Source of the DNA: Desulfuromonas sp.
Lineage (GTDB): Bacteria; Desulfobacterota; Desulfuromonadia; Desulfuromonadales; Geothermobacteraceae
Length of the DNA: 55,373 nucleotides
Direction of reading: 5' to 3'
NCBI GenBank assembly: GCA_002868905.1
Contig: PKUA01000005.1
Span: forward strand, 30,636-86,008
The notes under the pieces are model-generated. The model saw only the letters and a list, made by a program, of their open reading frames with translations, did no database searches and was not told where the DNA came from. Both the position numbers and the translations under genes were made by a program. How positions within the stretch are numbered: the first letter of the stretch is position 1; each line of letters opens with the position of its first letter. This document shows positions 15,723 through 24,995 of this stretch, one piece after another.

Positions 15723-17612
15723 ATGAGCCTGATCCAGCTACGACAACTTGATCTCGCCTTCGGCGGGCCGACCCTGCTCGAAGGGGTCGATCTACAAATC
15801 GAGCGGGGTGAGCGTGTCTGTCTGCTCGGCCGCAACGGCAGCGGAAAATCGACCCTGCTTCGCGTCATCAGCGGGTTGATCAAGCCTGACGGCGGGGCCA
15901 TCGACCGGCAACAGGGACTCAAGGTTGCCGACCTGCCGCAGGAGGTTCCCGACAACCTGCAGGGGAGCATTTATGCCACGGTTGCGTCAGGTCTCGGGGA
16001 CGTCGGCACCTGCCTCTGCCGCTATCACGAATTGAGCCGCCTTGCCGAAGAAGGGAAATCGGTCGCATCCGAGGAGATGCTCAAGCTGCAACATCTGCTC
16101 GATGAACGGGATGGCTGGCGCATGCAACAACGGATCGAGCAGGTCCTCTCGCGACTGGATCTCGATGCGGAAACCCCGGTCAACACCCTCTCCGGGGGAG
16201 TATTGCGCCGGACACTGCTCGCCAGGGCCCTGGCGGCGGAACCGGACCTTCTGCTGCTCGACGAACCGACCAACCATCTCGACATTGCATCGATCGAATG
16301 GCTTGAAGAGTTCCTCCTGCGCGAGAAGCTGAGCCTGATGTTCATCACCCACGACCGGGCCCTGGTGCATGCACTCGCGACCCGCATCGTCGAACTCGAT
16401 CGCGGCAGGCTGTTCGACTACCCGGGGGATTACGCGACCTACCTGCGCCGCAAGGAAGAGTTGGCCCACGCCGAGGATCAGCAGTGGCGTCGATTCGACA
16501 AGAAACTGGCCGAGGAGGAGGTCTGGATCCGGAAAGGGATCAAGGCACGCCGCACCCGGAACGAGGGGCGGGTCAGGGCGCTGCAGCAAATGCGCAAGGA
16601 GCGCCAGCAAAGACGGGAGCGACAGGGGACCGTCAAGCTGAAGCTGCAGGAGGGGGAGAAAAGCGGGCGCCTCGTCGCCGACATCAAGCATATATCGTTT
16701 GGTTACGATGGGGCCGAGATCATCCGGGATTTTTCGACCAGCGTAATGCGCGGTGACAGGATCGGCATCATCGGCCCGAACGGCGCGGGGAAAACCACCT
16801 TGATCAAGCTGTTGCTCGGCGAGCTGCAACCGAGCCAGGGGGAGGTCAAGCTCGGCACAAACCTGCAGGTGCTTTACTTCGACCAGCTACGCGACCAGCT
16901 CGACCCCGACAAGACGGTGCAGGAAAACCTGGCCGGGGACCAGGACACCATCCTGGTCGGGGAGAAACCGCGCCACGTCATCGGCTATCTGCGCGATTTC
17001 CTCTTCACCCCCGACCGGGCGCGCACACCGGTACGCATCCTCTCGGGAGGCGAACGGAACCGCCTGCTCCTGGCCCGCCTGTTCGCCCAACCGGCCAACG
17101 TTCTCGTTCTTGATGAGCCGACCAACGACCTCGACCTGGAAACCCTCGACCTGCTCGAAGAGCTGCTGGGTGACTTCGAGGGAACGGTCTTTCTGGTCAG
17201 CCACGACCGGAATTTTCTCAACCGGGTGGTGACCAGCACCATCGCCTTCGAACCGGGTGGTCGGATTGCCGAATATGTCGGCGGCTACGACGACTGGCTG
17301 CGCCAACGGCCGCAACCGGAAGAATCGTCCACAACCCCGAAGGTCAATCAGCGTCCGAAATCAAAACCGCGCGCCGACCGACCCCGCAAGCTGACCTTCA
17401 AGGAGAAAAAGGAACTCAAGGAGTTGCCGGACCGCATCGAACAGCTCGAGACAGAGCAGGTCGACCTGCACGAGCGGCTGGCCGACCCCGACCTCTACCG
17501 GAGCGAGTCGAGTCAGGTCGGCGCGCTCAAACAACGACTCGAGGAGATCGATACGGAACTCGAAAGCGCCATGTCCCGCTGGGAGGAGTTGGAACTGCTG
17601 GCCAACGACTGA
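15723..17612 (+). CDS. uup: ABC-F family ATPase, Uup type
   Basis: 629 aa. Two ABC ATPase domains: Walker A GRNGSGKST with signature LSGGVLRR and Walker B LLLLDEPTNHLD, and a second Walker A GPNGAGKTT with LSGGERNR and VLVLDEPTNDLD. A charged linker (about 240-320) joins them. A C-terminal coiled coil (about 550-629, KEKKELKELPDRIEQLE) is the Uup hallmark. No membrane domain: this is a soluble ribosome/DNA-structure-associated ATPase. The ATG has no clear ribosome-binding site. It is divergent from the dihydrouridine synthase gene. Confidence 0.92.
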   Translation: MSLIQLRQLDLAFGGPTLLEGVDLQIERGERVCLLGRNGSGKSTLLRVISGLIKPDGGAIDRQQGLKVADLPQEVPDNLQGSIYATVASGLGDVGTCLCRYHELSRLAEEGKSVASEEMLKLQHLLDERDGWRMQQRIEQVLSRLDLDAETPVNTLSGGVLRRTLLARALAAEPDLLLLDEPTNHLDIASIEWLEEFLLREKLSLMFITHDRALVHALATRIVELDRGRLFDYPGDYATYLRRKEELAHAEDQQWRRFDKKLAEEEVWIRKGIKARRTRNEGRVRALQQMRKERQQRRERQGTVKLKLQEGEKSGRLVADIKHISFGYDGAEIIRDFSTSVMRGDRIGIIGPNGAGKTTLIKLLLGELQPSQGEVKLGTNLQVLYFDQLRDQLDPDKTVQENLAGDQDTILVGEKPRHVIGYLRDFLFTPDRARTPVRILSGGERNRLLLARLFAQPANVLVLDEPTNDLDLETLDLLEELLGDFEGTVFLVSHDRNFLNRVVTSTIAFEPGGRIAEYVGGYDDWLRQRPQPEESSTTPKVNQRPKSKPRADRPRKLTFKEKKELKELPDRIEQLETEQVDLHERLADPDLYRSESSQVGALKQRLEEIDTELESAMSRWEELELLAND

Positions 17613-17679
17613 ATGACTCTGCACTGAAATTGCATAGGTTTCTCAAGAACAAAAAATTCGTGGTGAATCCGGCTGCTCT

Positions 17680-17807
17680 CAGTATCCCTTCTCCCCAGGG
17701 GAGAAGGTGGCCGAAGGCCGGATGAGGGGAACTGACACGCGCCCCCTCACCCCAGCCCTCTCCCACTCAGGGGAGAGGGTGAAATGCAGGACATGAAAGC
17801 CTTGGGC
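17680..17807. repeat. Dispersed GGGGAGAGGG-type repeat, family B
   Basis: Two facing hairpins of the CTCCCC/GGGGAG type (17690-17704 and 17757-17779), then a tail (17773-17807) nearly identical to 22731-22765 (ggggagagggtgaaatgcag, then catgaaagcc). It lies between convergent genes. The adjacent 17817-17836 holds a further small hairpin (GGGGCGATCGTCGCCCC). Confidence 0.7.
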
Positions 17808-17889
17808 AGAATGGTGGGGCGATCGTCGCCCCTGCCAGCTCAACGGTTAATCACCTGAACAATGGCTCGCTGAGTCGATGAACTCACCT

Positions 17890-18987
17890 TCAACACTGGT
17901 CGGCAAGGGCGTCAAGCCGCTGCACGGGAAGGCAGAAGCTGATTCGCGAACCGTGTCCCGGATCACTTGCGATGAGGATTCGACCGTGGTGGGCCGCCAC
18001 GATGGCATACGCGATGGAGAGACCGAGGCCGACCCCGCCGATAGCCGTGTTTGAGCCATCCGCCCGGAAAAACTTTTCGCAAGCCTGCCGTTGCTCAGTC
18101 AGGGACATGCCGATACCCTGATCGATCACGGTGACGCACGCCTCGCGATCATTCAGCGCCACATCGATTTCGATCGGACTTTCCTTGGGGGAATATTTGA
18201 TGGCATTGGAGAGCAGGTTGTCGACGACCCGTTCGATACGCAACCGATCGGCCACAACCAGAAGCGGCCGTTCAGGCTCGCGCAAGATGAACCTGCCGCG
18301 CCCTTCCATATAGCGGTAATGCTCCAGGCAGGCATTGACCATGGCACCGAGATCGAATTCCGACTCCTCCAGTTGCATTACCCCACCTGCCTCTATCCGG
18401 CTGATATCGAGCAAGCCTTCGATCAGGTCGGTCAACGTTTCCGCCTTGCGATAGATGATCTGCAGATACTCGTTCATCTCCTCCGGCGTGAAGTAATGTG
18501 ATTGCAGCAGCTCAGCGAACCCGAGAATACTCGCGACGGGGGTGCGCAACTCGTGGGAAACGGTGCTGACGAACTCCGATTTCAGCCGGTCGAGGTCACC
18601 CAACTGCGTCGCCATCTGATTGAAGGCCCGGGCCAGTTGGCCGAACTCGTCGGTGGATTCGATCGTCACCCGGGTCGAAAGGTCGCCGCCGCCAAGGGAT
18701 TCGACCCCGGTCATCAGTTCCTGCAACGGTTCGGTCACGGTCTGGGCCACGAACCTGGCGATGAAGTAGAAGAGCACCAGGCCGACCAGGGTCATCCCGC
18801 CGGAAGCGAGGATAAACTCCTTGGCGATGTAGGCGATCACGTCCGTCGGCAGGTTCTGTTCCATGAGGACAGTACGAAACACCTTGTCGATCACGACCGT
18901 CAGGACCACTCCCCAGGCGATGATGATCAACAGAAACGCCATCATCAGACGCGACTTGATACTGTAGTTCGCGACGGTCTCGTTCAT
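17890..18987 (-). CDS. HAMP-domain sensor histidine kinase
   Basis: 365 aa. TM1 is at about 12-34, a short extracytoplasmic loop follows, TM2 at about 60-80 and HAMP at about 82-134. The HisKA box has phospho-acceptor His145 in STVSHELRTP. The HATPase domain shows the N box NLLSNAIKYSP, G1 DQGIGM and G2 GGVGLGLSIA. GGAGG precedes the ATG at 18987, which overlaps the TGA of the upstream exporter gene (ATGA). No response regulator is nearby, so this is an orphan kinase. The coupling suggests it senses the state of, or regulates, the exporter. The sensory loop is too short for a classical periplasmic domain. Confidence 0.92.
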   Translation of the reverse strand: MNETVANYSIKSRLMMAFLLIIIAWGVVLTVVIDKVFRTVLMEQNLPTDVIAYIAKEFILASGGMTLVGLVLFYFIARFVAQTVTEPLQELMTGVESLGGGDLSTRVTIESTDEFGQLARAFNQMATQLGDLDRLKSEFVSTVSHELRTPVASILGFAELLQSHYFTPEEMNEYLQIIYRKAETLTDLIEGLLDISRIEAGGVMQLEESEFDLGAMVNACLEHYRYMEGRGRFILREPERPLLVVADRLRIERVVDNLLSNAIKYSPKESPIEIDVALNDREACVTVIDQGIGMSLTEQRQACEKFFRADGSNTAIGGVGLGLSIAYAIVAAHHGRILIASDPGHGSRISFCLPVQRLDALADQC

Positions 18988-20018
18988 GCCATCCCTCCAG
19001 TCAGCCAGGCCATCAGGCTCCAGATCAAAAGAAACAGTGCCAGGGCTACGCCGAATCCGACTATCGCCATTTTGAATGCCTGCCACCCTTTCCGGCTTAA
19101 TAAAGTACGAAAATCGGCAGAGAGCCCGATGGCCGCCATCGCCGTGGACCAGAGAACCAGGTAGAACGGCTGCAGCAGCGGCTTGATCTCGGTGACGAAC
19201 CAGACGTCGTTGCCGGACCGCAGCAGGCTGCCGGCAACCCCCGCCCCGACAAAGAGCCACAGGGTCTTCGGAATGACGATCCGCTTATGCGCCATGCTGG
19301 CAAACAACGGAATCGCGATCAGCAGGCCGAAATACCGGGCTGACTTGACCGCCATCGCCAGCTGGCGTGCTTCGGTAAGATTACCGTCCGGAAACAGGTA
19401 GAAGGAGCGGGTGACCGCCTCCTTGACGAAGCCGGTGAACTGCAACAGCGCCCCGGCCGCCACACCGTAATCGAGCGACGGGAGGGAGAGAAGGGCGACC
19501 ACGAAGGGCAGAACGATAAAGAGCCCCAACAGGGCAGCGAGGGTCACTGCCAGTAGTGAGACAGACACATCGTCGGGCTCAGCCTCCACCGACGGCGCCG
19601 ACATGGCGATGGCGGACGCCCCGCAGACGGCGGTTCCTGCTGCGATCAGGCAGGTTATCTGGCGGCGTTGTCCACCCCGCCAGCCGAGGAAGACGATGGT
19701 GATAAATCCACCGGACATCACCATCAGCAGGGTCGCCAGGGTCAGACCCGGCAACCTGATCAAATTGGCAACATCAAGATTGACCAGGGCGTAGAAGACA
19801 ATACCGACCGGGATCAGCCAACGCGTTGCGATCGGCACACCGGACCAGAGGGGAAACCTGTGACCGAGCATCCCTCCAAACAGAATACCGACGATCAGGC
19901 TGATCAGCAGCGGATCGAAGGGAGCGGAATCCAGTCCGACGGTGATGGTCGAAACAGTCAGACCGATGAACGCGGCCAGCGTCATGGCAGCTGTCGTTCC
20001 ACGGCTCTGCATCTCCAT
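18984..20018 (-). CDS. YeiH-family putative sulfate exporter / anion transporter
   Basis: 344 aa, about ten hydrophobic helices, family PF03601 (UPF0324). Characteristic stretches are TAVCGASAIAMSAPSV and LIVGILFGGMLGHRFP. The start at ATG 20018 follows GAGGAGG (8-nt spacing); a longer in-frame extension upstream has no ribosome-binding site and is non-hydrophobic. Members are predicted to export sulfate or sulfonates, but experimental support is thin. Translationally coupled by ATGA to the downstream histidine kinase. Confidence 0.85.
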   Translation of the reverse strand: MEMQSRGTTAAMTLAAFIGLTVSTITVGLDSAPFDPLLISLIVGILFGGMLGHRFPLWSGVPIATRWLIPVGIVFYALVNLDVANLIRLPGLTLATLLMVMSGGFITIVFLGWRGGQRRQITCLIAAGTAVCGASAIAMSAPSVEAEPDDVSVSLLAVTLAALLGLFIVLPFVVALLSLPSLDYGVAAGALLQFTGFVKEAVTRSFYLFPDGNLTEARQLAMAVKSARYFGLLIAIPLFASMAHKRIVIPKTLWLFVGAGVAGSLLRSGNDVWFVTEIKPLLQPFYLVLWSTAMAAIGLSADFRTLLSRKGWQAFKMAIVGFGVALALFLLIWSLMAWLTGGMA

Positions 20019-20175
20019 CACCGGTTCCTCCTCGCTGAAATGATCGGTCAACGTTGCATCCGGCCGGCAAGACTGGCAAAATTGCTTTAATGTAACGCAA
20101 AGCGGCAAATTATTCAAAAACGAATTTTTATCCCGCCAGATGCCTCTTCCCTAAGAAGGCAGGAGGAGTACCCCA

Positions 20176-20718
20176 GTGAGCATTCTTATTACCATCCCCC
20201 TGGTCGCCTTCGTTGTCTGGGGAATCGTCCTCTACAATCGCCTGGTGCGGGACCGTAACCGGGTGCGAGCCGCCTGGAGCGACATCGATGTCCAGCTGCA
20301 GCGCCGCCACGACCTGATCCCCAAGCTGGTCGCCGCGGTCAGCCAGTACGCCCGCTTCGAACGATCGACCCTGGAGCGGCTTACGGCCCTGAGGTCCGCA
20401 AGCCGAGCCGCATCGGGGCTCGAAGAACTCGGCGAAGTCGAAAGCGCTATCGGCAGCGGCATGCGTCACCTGCTCCTGATCGTGGAAGATTACCCGCAGC
20501 TGAAAGCCGACGCCTCGTTCCGGGATCTGCAGCGCGACATCACGGATGTCGAGGACCAGATCCAGTTTGCCCGCCGTTATTACAACGGTGCCGTCCGCAA
20601 CCTGAACACGCGGATCGAATCGTTTCCCGACCTGCTGCTGGCCCGTCCATTGAATTATTGCAGCGAAGATTATTTCGAACTTTCAGACCCCACTGAACGG
20701 GAGGACACCCCGAAATGA
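20176..20718 (+). CDS. lemA: LemA family protein
   Basis: 180 aa. One N-terminal membrane helix (about 3-20) is followed by a helical bundle with the LemA core [23 protein letters not shown] and the late motif [24 protein letters not shown] start is used, with AGGAGG 9 nt upstream. The next gene, DUF2207, begins 4 nt before this stop, a pair seen in many bacteria. LemA function is undefined; it is often found with membrane stress proteins. Confidence 0.93.
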   Translation: MSILITIPLVAFVVWGIVLYNRLVRDRNRVRAAWSDIDVQLQRRHDLIPKLVAAVSQYARFERSTLERLTALRSASRAASGLEELGEVESAIGSGMRHLLLIVEDYPQLKADASFRDLQRDITDVEDQIQFARRYYNGAVRNLNTRIESFPDLLLARPLNYCSEDYFELSDPTEREDTPK

Positions 20719-22619
20719 CCCGCCCCATCCTGCTGCTCTGTTGCTGGCTGCTGTTAACGACGCCGGCCATCGCTGTCGAAACCATTCTCGATTTCCACTC
20801 CGATATTCGGGTTGAAACCAGCGGCAGCATGGTCGTCACCGAGACTGTCCGGGTCACCGCCGAGGGGAAGTCGATCAAGCGGGGCATCTATCGCGATTTT
20901 CCGACCGACTACACCGATCGCTACGGCAACCGCTACCGGGTCGGTTTCGATCTGCTCTCGGTGCAACGCGACGGCAAGCGAGAGGAATTCCACACCGAGC
21001 GCCGCTCCAACGGCCTGCGAATTTACATTGGCAGCAAGAACCGACGGCTGAAACCGGGGACATACAGTTACCAACTACGGTACCGGACCGATCGCCAACT
21101 CGGATTTTTCGAGCAGCATGACGAACTCTACTGGAACGTCACCGGCAACGACTGGGCCTTCCCGATTGATCAAGCTGGTGCGAGCGTCTCCCTTCCGGCA
21201 GGCATTTCGGCCAGAGATATCGGCGTCGAAGCATATACGGGGCCGACCGGCTCCAAGGGGCAGAACTACCGGGCCGATGTCGATGACGCAGGGGTGGCGC
21301 ATTTCACGACGACCAGAAAATTGCGACCGAAAGAAGGGTTGACCATCGTCGTCACCTGGCCGAAGGGCTTCGTCCATGAACCGACCCGCGGAGAGCGGGC
21401 CGACCGCCTGCTGCGGGACAATCGTCACCTGGTCATCGCCCTGGGAGGCCTGCTACTGATCATCGGCTATTACCTGGCGGTCTGGTGGCGGGTCGGGCGC
21501 GACCCGGAAGCGGGGGTGGTCTTTCCGCACTATATCCCCCCGAGCGGTTTTTCACCGGCATCAATGCGCTATATCCGCCGCATGGATTATGACCACAAGG
21601 CGTTCGCCTCCGCCCTGGTCAACCTGGCGGTCAAGGGACTGGTCGAAATCGAGGAAGAAGGCGCCAGTTACCGGCTGACCCGCACCAGCCTGCCGGCAAA
21701 AGAGCTCGCACCCGGGGAAAAAACGTTACTGTCCAAGTTGTTCGCCGGCGGCATGACCCTGCAGTTGAAAAACCGGAATCACCGCCGGATCAAAGCGGCC
21801 CTCACCTCCCACAAGAATGCCCTGAGCAACAATTTCGAAAAACTCTATTTCCTCAGCAACCGTCGCTGGTTTATTCCCGGCGCGCTGTTGAGCCTGGTTG
21901 CGATTGTCGGCAGCGTCATCAGCCTGCCGGTGCTGGACGACATCATCGGCCTCGCCTTCATCACCGTCTGGCTCACCTTCTGGAGCTTCGGCGTATTCGC
22001 CCTGCTGCGTCGGGTGGTGCAGCTCTGGCGCGGTGCCGACTCCGCCGCCGGGGTCATGGGAGCGGTCATCATCTCACTCTTCGCCCTCCCCTTTCTCGGC
22101 GGCGAGATTTTCGGCATCTACTTTTTCATCAGCGCCGCCTCCTGGCCGCTGTTCATCATCTTCGCCCTGACCATCGGGGCTAACCTGCTGTTCGCCCACC
22201 TGCTCAAGTCCCCGACCCGGGCCGGTCGCCAACTGCTCGACAAGATCGAAGGGTTTCGCCTCTACCTCGACGTCGCCGAAGCTGAAGATATGCGGCTGCG
22301 CAACAAACCGGACCAGACTCCGGAGCTGTTCGAGAAGTACCTGCCGTACGCGCTCGCCCTCGACCTGGAACAGGCCTGGGCGGAGCAGTTTGCCGACATG
22401 TTCGCCGATCTGGAGCAACGGGGGGAGAGCTATCGACCCGTCTGGTACACGGGGCACCGCTGGAGCAGCGGCAACCTCGGAGCGTTCGGCAGCAGCCTCG
22501 GCAGCACGCTCAGCGGCGCCATCAGCAGCTCGTCGAGCGCTCCGGGGTCATCCTCCGGAAGCGGGGGTGGGGGTTCCTCAGGTGGCGGTGGCGGTGGCGG
22601 AGGTGGCGGGGGGTGGTAG
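20715..22619 (+). CDS. DUF2207 membrane protein with glycine-rich tail
   Basis: 634 aa. The signal peptide (cleaved near TPAIA) precedes an extracytoplasmic beta-rich domain (about 22-235; [12 protein letters not shown] is a DUF2207 hallmark). A helix follows at about 238-257, then a cytoplasmic domain that begins near [16 protein letters not shown], and a cluster of helices at about 375-490. The C-terminus ends in a run of glycines closed by Trp, typical for DUF2207 and TPM-type proteins. It overlaps lemA by 4 nt. Probably works with LemA at the membrane; biochemical role unknown. Confidence 0.88.
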   Translation: MTRPILLLCCWLLLTTPAIAVETILDFHSDIRVETSGSMVVTETVRVTAEGKSIKRGIYRDFPTDYTDRYGNRYRVGFDLLSVQRDGKREEFHTERRSNGLRIYIGSKNRRLKPGTYSYQLRYRTDRQLGFFEQHDELYWNVTGNDWAFPIDQAGASVSLPAGISARDIGVEAYTGPTGSKGQNYRADVDDAGVAHFTTTRKLRPKEGLTIVVTWPKGFVHEPTRGERADRLLRDNRHLVIALGGLLLIIGYYLAVWWRVGRDPEAGVVFPHYIPPSGFSPASMRYIRRMDYDHKAFASALVNLAVKGLVEIEEEGASYRLTRTSLPAKELAPGEKTLLSKLFAGGMTLQLKNRNHRRIKAALTSHKNALSNNFEKLYFLSNRRWFIPGALLSLVAIVGSVISLPVLDDIIGLAFITVWLTFWSFGVFALLRRVVQLWRGADSAAGVMGAVIISLFALPFLGGEIFGIYFFISAASWPLFIIFALTIGANLLFAHLLKSPTRAGRQLLDKIEGFRLYLDVAEAEDMRLRNKPDQTPELFEKYLPYALALDLEQAWAEQFADMFADLEQRGESYRPVWYTGHRWSSGNLGAFGSSLGSTLSGAISSSSSAPGSSSGSGGGGSSGGGGGGGGGGGW

Positions 22620-22730
22620 GAGCGGGTCACTCCTCAGCGAGGATTCACCAGGTGCTGTTAGCGCCCAGAGTCCTGAAGGACCGAAAGATCTCGGACCAGC
22701 AGGCTTACGACAACATCCCTTCTCCTCGGG

Positions 22731-22765
22731 GGAGAGGGTGAAATGCAGTCCATGAAAGCCTTGAG
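22731..22765. repeat. Dispersed repeat, family B (short copy)
   Basis: ggagagggtgaaatgcag followed by tccatgaaagccttgag matches the tail of the repeat near 17773-17807 except for a few bases. Like that copy it lies between convergent genes. Confidence 0.7.
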
Positions 22766-22786
22766 CTGAAGGTCCGTAGTTTTGAG

Positions 22787-23110
22787 CTAGGGCGCCGAGA
22801 CAATAAAATCGTACGCGCCGCCCCCCTGAACCAACAGATAGGCGCCGGGTGTCGCGCCGGGGTTGATGACCCGATGGCGCTGCCCCGAAAGAACAGTACA
22901 GCGCTCTCCGGCGGTGAGGGGAACGCGACGGTCCGGGCCGGCCAACTCGACCACCAATTCACCTTCCAGACCGACCATCTCATCGGTGACCAGGCTGTGC
23001 CGGTGCCAGGCGGTCCCTTCGCCGGCAGCCAGGGTCATCACCCGGACCCGGGCCGAATCGGTTTCCAGCAAAGTCTCGGCATGGAACCGTGACTGCGTTG
23101 CGCCGCTCAC
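22787..23110 (-). CDS. Small cupin-domain protein
   Basis: 107 aa, a single cupin barrel: WHRHSLVTDEMVGLEGEL (motif 1, metal ligands His36 and His38, Glu further on) and SGQRHRVINPG (motif 2). The GTG start overlaps the TGA of murB (GTGA), so it is probably translated by coupling. Function not predictable beyond binding a small molecule or metal; the fusion to murB in one operon may be incidental. Confidence 0.85.
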   Translation of the reverse strand: MSGATQSRFHAETLLETDSARVRVMTLAAGEGTAWHRHSLVTDEMVGLEGELVVELAGPDRRVPLTAGERCTVLSGQRHRVINPGATPGAYLLVQGGGAYDFIVSAP

Positions 23111-24093
23111 GCCGGAACCCGTTCACCGTCCGCCGCATCGGCCGGCATGATCACTCCCTGCGGACTGACATAACGGACCTCGCAGCGCAGGTCGAAGCCG
23201 ATCTGTTCCTTGACGGCATGACGGACCAGGCCGATCAGCGCCAAAACGTCACATGCCGTCGCCCCCCCCAGGTTGACGATAAAATTGGCATGTTGCGGCG
23301 AGACCTCGGCCTGGCCGATCCGCACCCCCTTGAGCCCCGCCTGTTCGATAATCCTCCCTGGAGGACCGACCGTGGCGTGCATTTTGGAGGTGCTGAGAAA
23401 CACCGAACCGCAGTTCGGCTGTTTGCGGGGGAACTTGGCGCGCCGTTCGCGCAGATCGGCGAGCATGACACGACGAATCTCCGCGGCAGAGGACTCCCCC
23501 CCTTCCAGTTCGACCCGCACCACCACGGCCCCGCTCTGCTGCAAGGCACTCTGCCGGTAGGCAAACCCGCACTCCGCAGCGGAAAGGCAACGCTCTGTGC
23601 CATCCGGCTCGACCACCCAGACCCGGCGGACATTTTCTCCGATACCGCGTCGCTGGCTGCCGCCGTTCATCAAAACCAGGCCGCCGAGAGTTCCGGGAAT
23701 GCCGATGGTGTGCTCAAAACCGGAAATCCCGGCCCGCATGGTGCTGCGAGCGAGTTGCGGAACCCAGACCCCGCCCTCGGCGACGATCTTTGTCCCCTCG
23801 ATCCGCAGAGCGGCCATCCTCCCGGCGACTTTCAGGACGATACCGCGCAGTCCCGCATCGTCAAACAGCAGGTTGGTCCCCTGCCCGATCACCAACAGAG
23901 GGATATCCGCGGCCCTGGCCGCCTTCACCAGGCGGGCCACCTGGCCAACGTTTTCCGGCTCCACCAGCAGGTCGACAGGACCACCGATCGACCAGCTGCA
24001 CTGCTCGGACAGGGGCGCATCGAAACGGCATATGCCGACATCGAGAGCGGCAATCTGCCGTAATTTATTTTCCAGTGGTGATGGATCAACCAT
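23107..24093 (-). CDS. murB: UDP-N-acetylenolpyruvoylglucosamine reductase
   Basis: 328 aa. FAD-binding stretches are SWSIGGPVDLLVEP, GQGTNLLFDD and GISGFEHTIGIPGTLGG. Catalytic-region residues are NCGSVFLS (Ser proton donor) and the closing IIEQAGLKG and HANFIVN; the layout is type II. It reduces UDP-GlcNAc-enolpyruvate to UDP-MurNAc. The start at 24093 is chosen because family homology begins just after it. The only purine-rich site (TGGAG) is 14 nt away, so initiation is weak. The start codon sits at the left edge of a ~120-bp duplicated segment. It stands outside any mur/fts cluster, which is unusual. Confidence 0.92.
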   Translation of the reverse strand: MVDPSPLENKLRQIAALDVGICRFDAPLSEQCSWSIGGPVDLLVEPENVGQVARLVKAARAADIPLLVIGQGTNLLFDDAGLRGIVLKVAGRMAALRIEGTKIVAEGGVWVPQLARSTMRAGISGFEHTIGIPGTLGGLVLMNGGSQRRGIGENVRRVWVVEPDGTERCLSAAECGFAYRQSALQQSGAVVVRVELEGGESSAAEIRRVMLADLRERRAKFPRKQPNCGSVFLSTSKMHATVGPPGRIIEQAGLKGVRIGQAEVSPQHANFIVNLGGATACDVLALIGLVRHAVKEQIGFDLRCEVRYVSPQGVIMPADAADGERVPA

Positions 24094-24210
24094 GCGAACC
24101 GACAAACTCCATAATGAATCAAAAACAATCTCCCTCCCCCCTCGGCGGGAGAGGGCCGGGATGAGGGGGACCCAAAAGACAGGCATTGCCCCTCATCCGC
24201 CATTACGGGA
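24091..24210. repeat. Direct duplication, copy 1 (covers the murB start)
   Basis: About 120 bp resembling 24239-24357: catgcgaacc, then tgaatcaaaa, then a CCCTCTCCC hairpin, then aaaagacagg and cccctcatccgcc. Copy 1 begins at the murB start codon (minus strand). Confidence 0.75.
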
Positions 24211-24508
24211 ACCATAGGACAGTCGCGGCTTTGCATTCCATGCGAACCGTCAAGTCCCTTTATGAATCAAAACAATCTCCCTCTCCCCTCAGTGGGAGAG
24301 GGCCGGGGTGAGGGGACAAAAGACAGGTATTACCCCTCATCCGCCCTTACAGGCACCTTCTCCCCCGGGAGAAGGGCGATGTGAAAAACACTCAACGTAA
24401 ATTAACACATAGCAGCCCGAAGCGCCACGGCACTGGCACAGACGGACTTTATTGATAAGATTGCACCAGAGTTTGTTCCGGGAAATCGACAACCGGCTGG
24501 AGGCTGTC
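24094..24508. other. Intergenic gap filled by repeats
   Basis: 415 bp between the divergent genes murB and the ferritin-like gene. The left 260 bp is the two repeat copies. A third small hairpin (cttctcccccgggagaag) lies at 24357-24374. No gene is supported. Confidence 0.6.
24239..24357. repeat. Direct duplication, copy 2
   Basis: Second copy of the segment at 24091-24210, about 80 % identical by eye, including its own CATGCGAACC (a relic of the murB start triplet on the minus strand). Confidence 0.75.
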
Positions 24509-24967
24509 ATGTCAAAGCAGAGCTTGCGCACCGCCATCCTGGAAGCGATCAGGGCCGAGAAACTGGCGATGGATTTTTACCTGGCAGCCGCCGCCCACGC
24601 TTGCAACCAAAGGCCGAAACTGACCTTCAAGCTGCTGGCGCGCGAAGAACGCGAACATGCCCGCGCCTTTTACGACTCCTATCCGCATGACGACCTGGAC
24701 CCGTTCGAAGACCTGATGGGGTCGCCTCCGGATACGTCGGCCGAATGGTGGCAGGAACTGAACGAGGTGATGAGCGGTCGGTTCGACGAAGCAGAGGCGC
24801 TGAAACTCTCCCTGGCCCACGAGAAAATGCTGGAAAGCGACCTACGGGAAACGGCCAAGACCATTGAAGATCCCGAGATCAGGCTGGTCTACCTGAAGAA
24901 CGCCGAACTCACCCATCAGCACCAGTTGCTGATTGAAAACGATTACCAGGCGATTGCCGGGGAGTAA
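24509..24967 (+). CDS. Ferritin-like (rubrerythrin-type) protein
   Basis: 152 aa. The start at ATG 24509 follows GGAGG (5-nt spacing); the TTG 57 nt upstream has none. It is a four-helix bundle with EAIRAEKLAMDFY (Glu17), LAREEREHARAFY (ExxH pair) and LSLAHEKMLESDL in the second half, the spacing expected of a di-iron site. There is no rubredoxin domain at the C-terminus, unlike classical rubrerythrin. Probable role: iron binding or peroxide protection in an anaerobe. Monocistronic. Confidence 0.8.
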   Translation: MSKQSLRTAILEAIRAEKLAMDFYLAAAAHACNQRPKLTFKLLAREEREHARAFYDSYPHDDLDPFEDLMGSPPDTSAEWWQELNEVMSGRFDEAEALKLSLAHEKMLESDLRETAKTIEDPEIRLVYLKNAELTHQHQLLIENDYQAIAGE

Positions 24968-24995
24968 CGGGAAGCGCAACGGAGGTTGGAGGGGG

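Noticed and set aside
20019-20117. 33-residue N-terminal extension of the YeiH protein
   Set aside because: Charged, no ribosome-binding site, while GAGGAGG precedes the later ATG.
24094-24186. N-terminal extension of MurB by 31 residues
   Set aside because: It lies entirely in the duplicated repeat, has no homology to the family, and no ribosome-binding site.
24433-24450. TGGCAC element resembling a sigma-54 promoter before the ferritin-like gene
   Set aside because: The TTGC half is missing at the right spacing.
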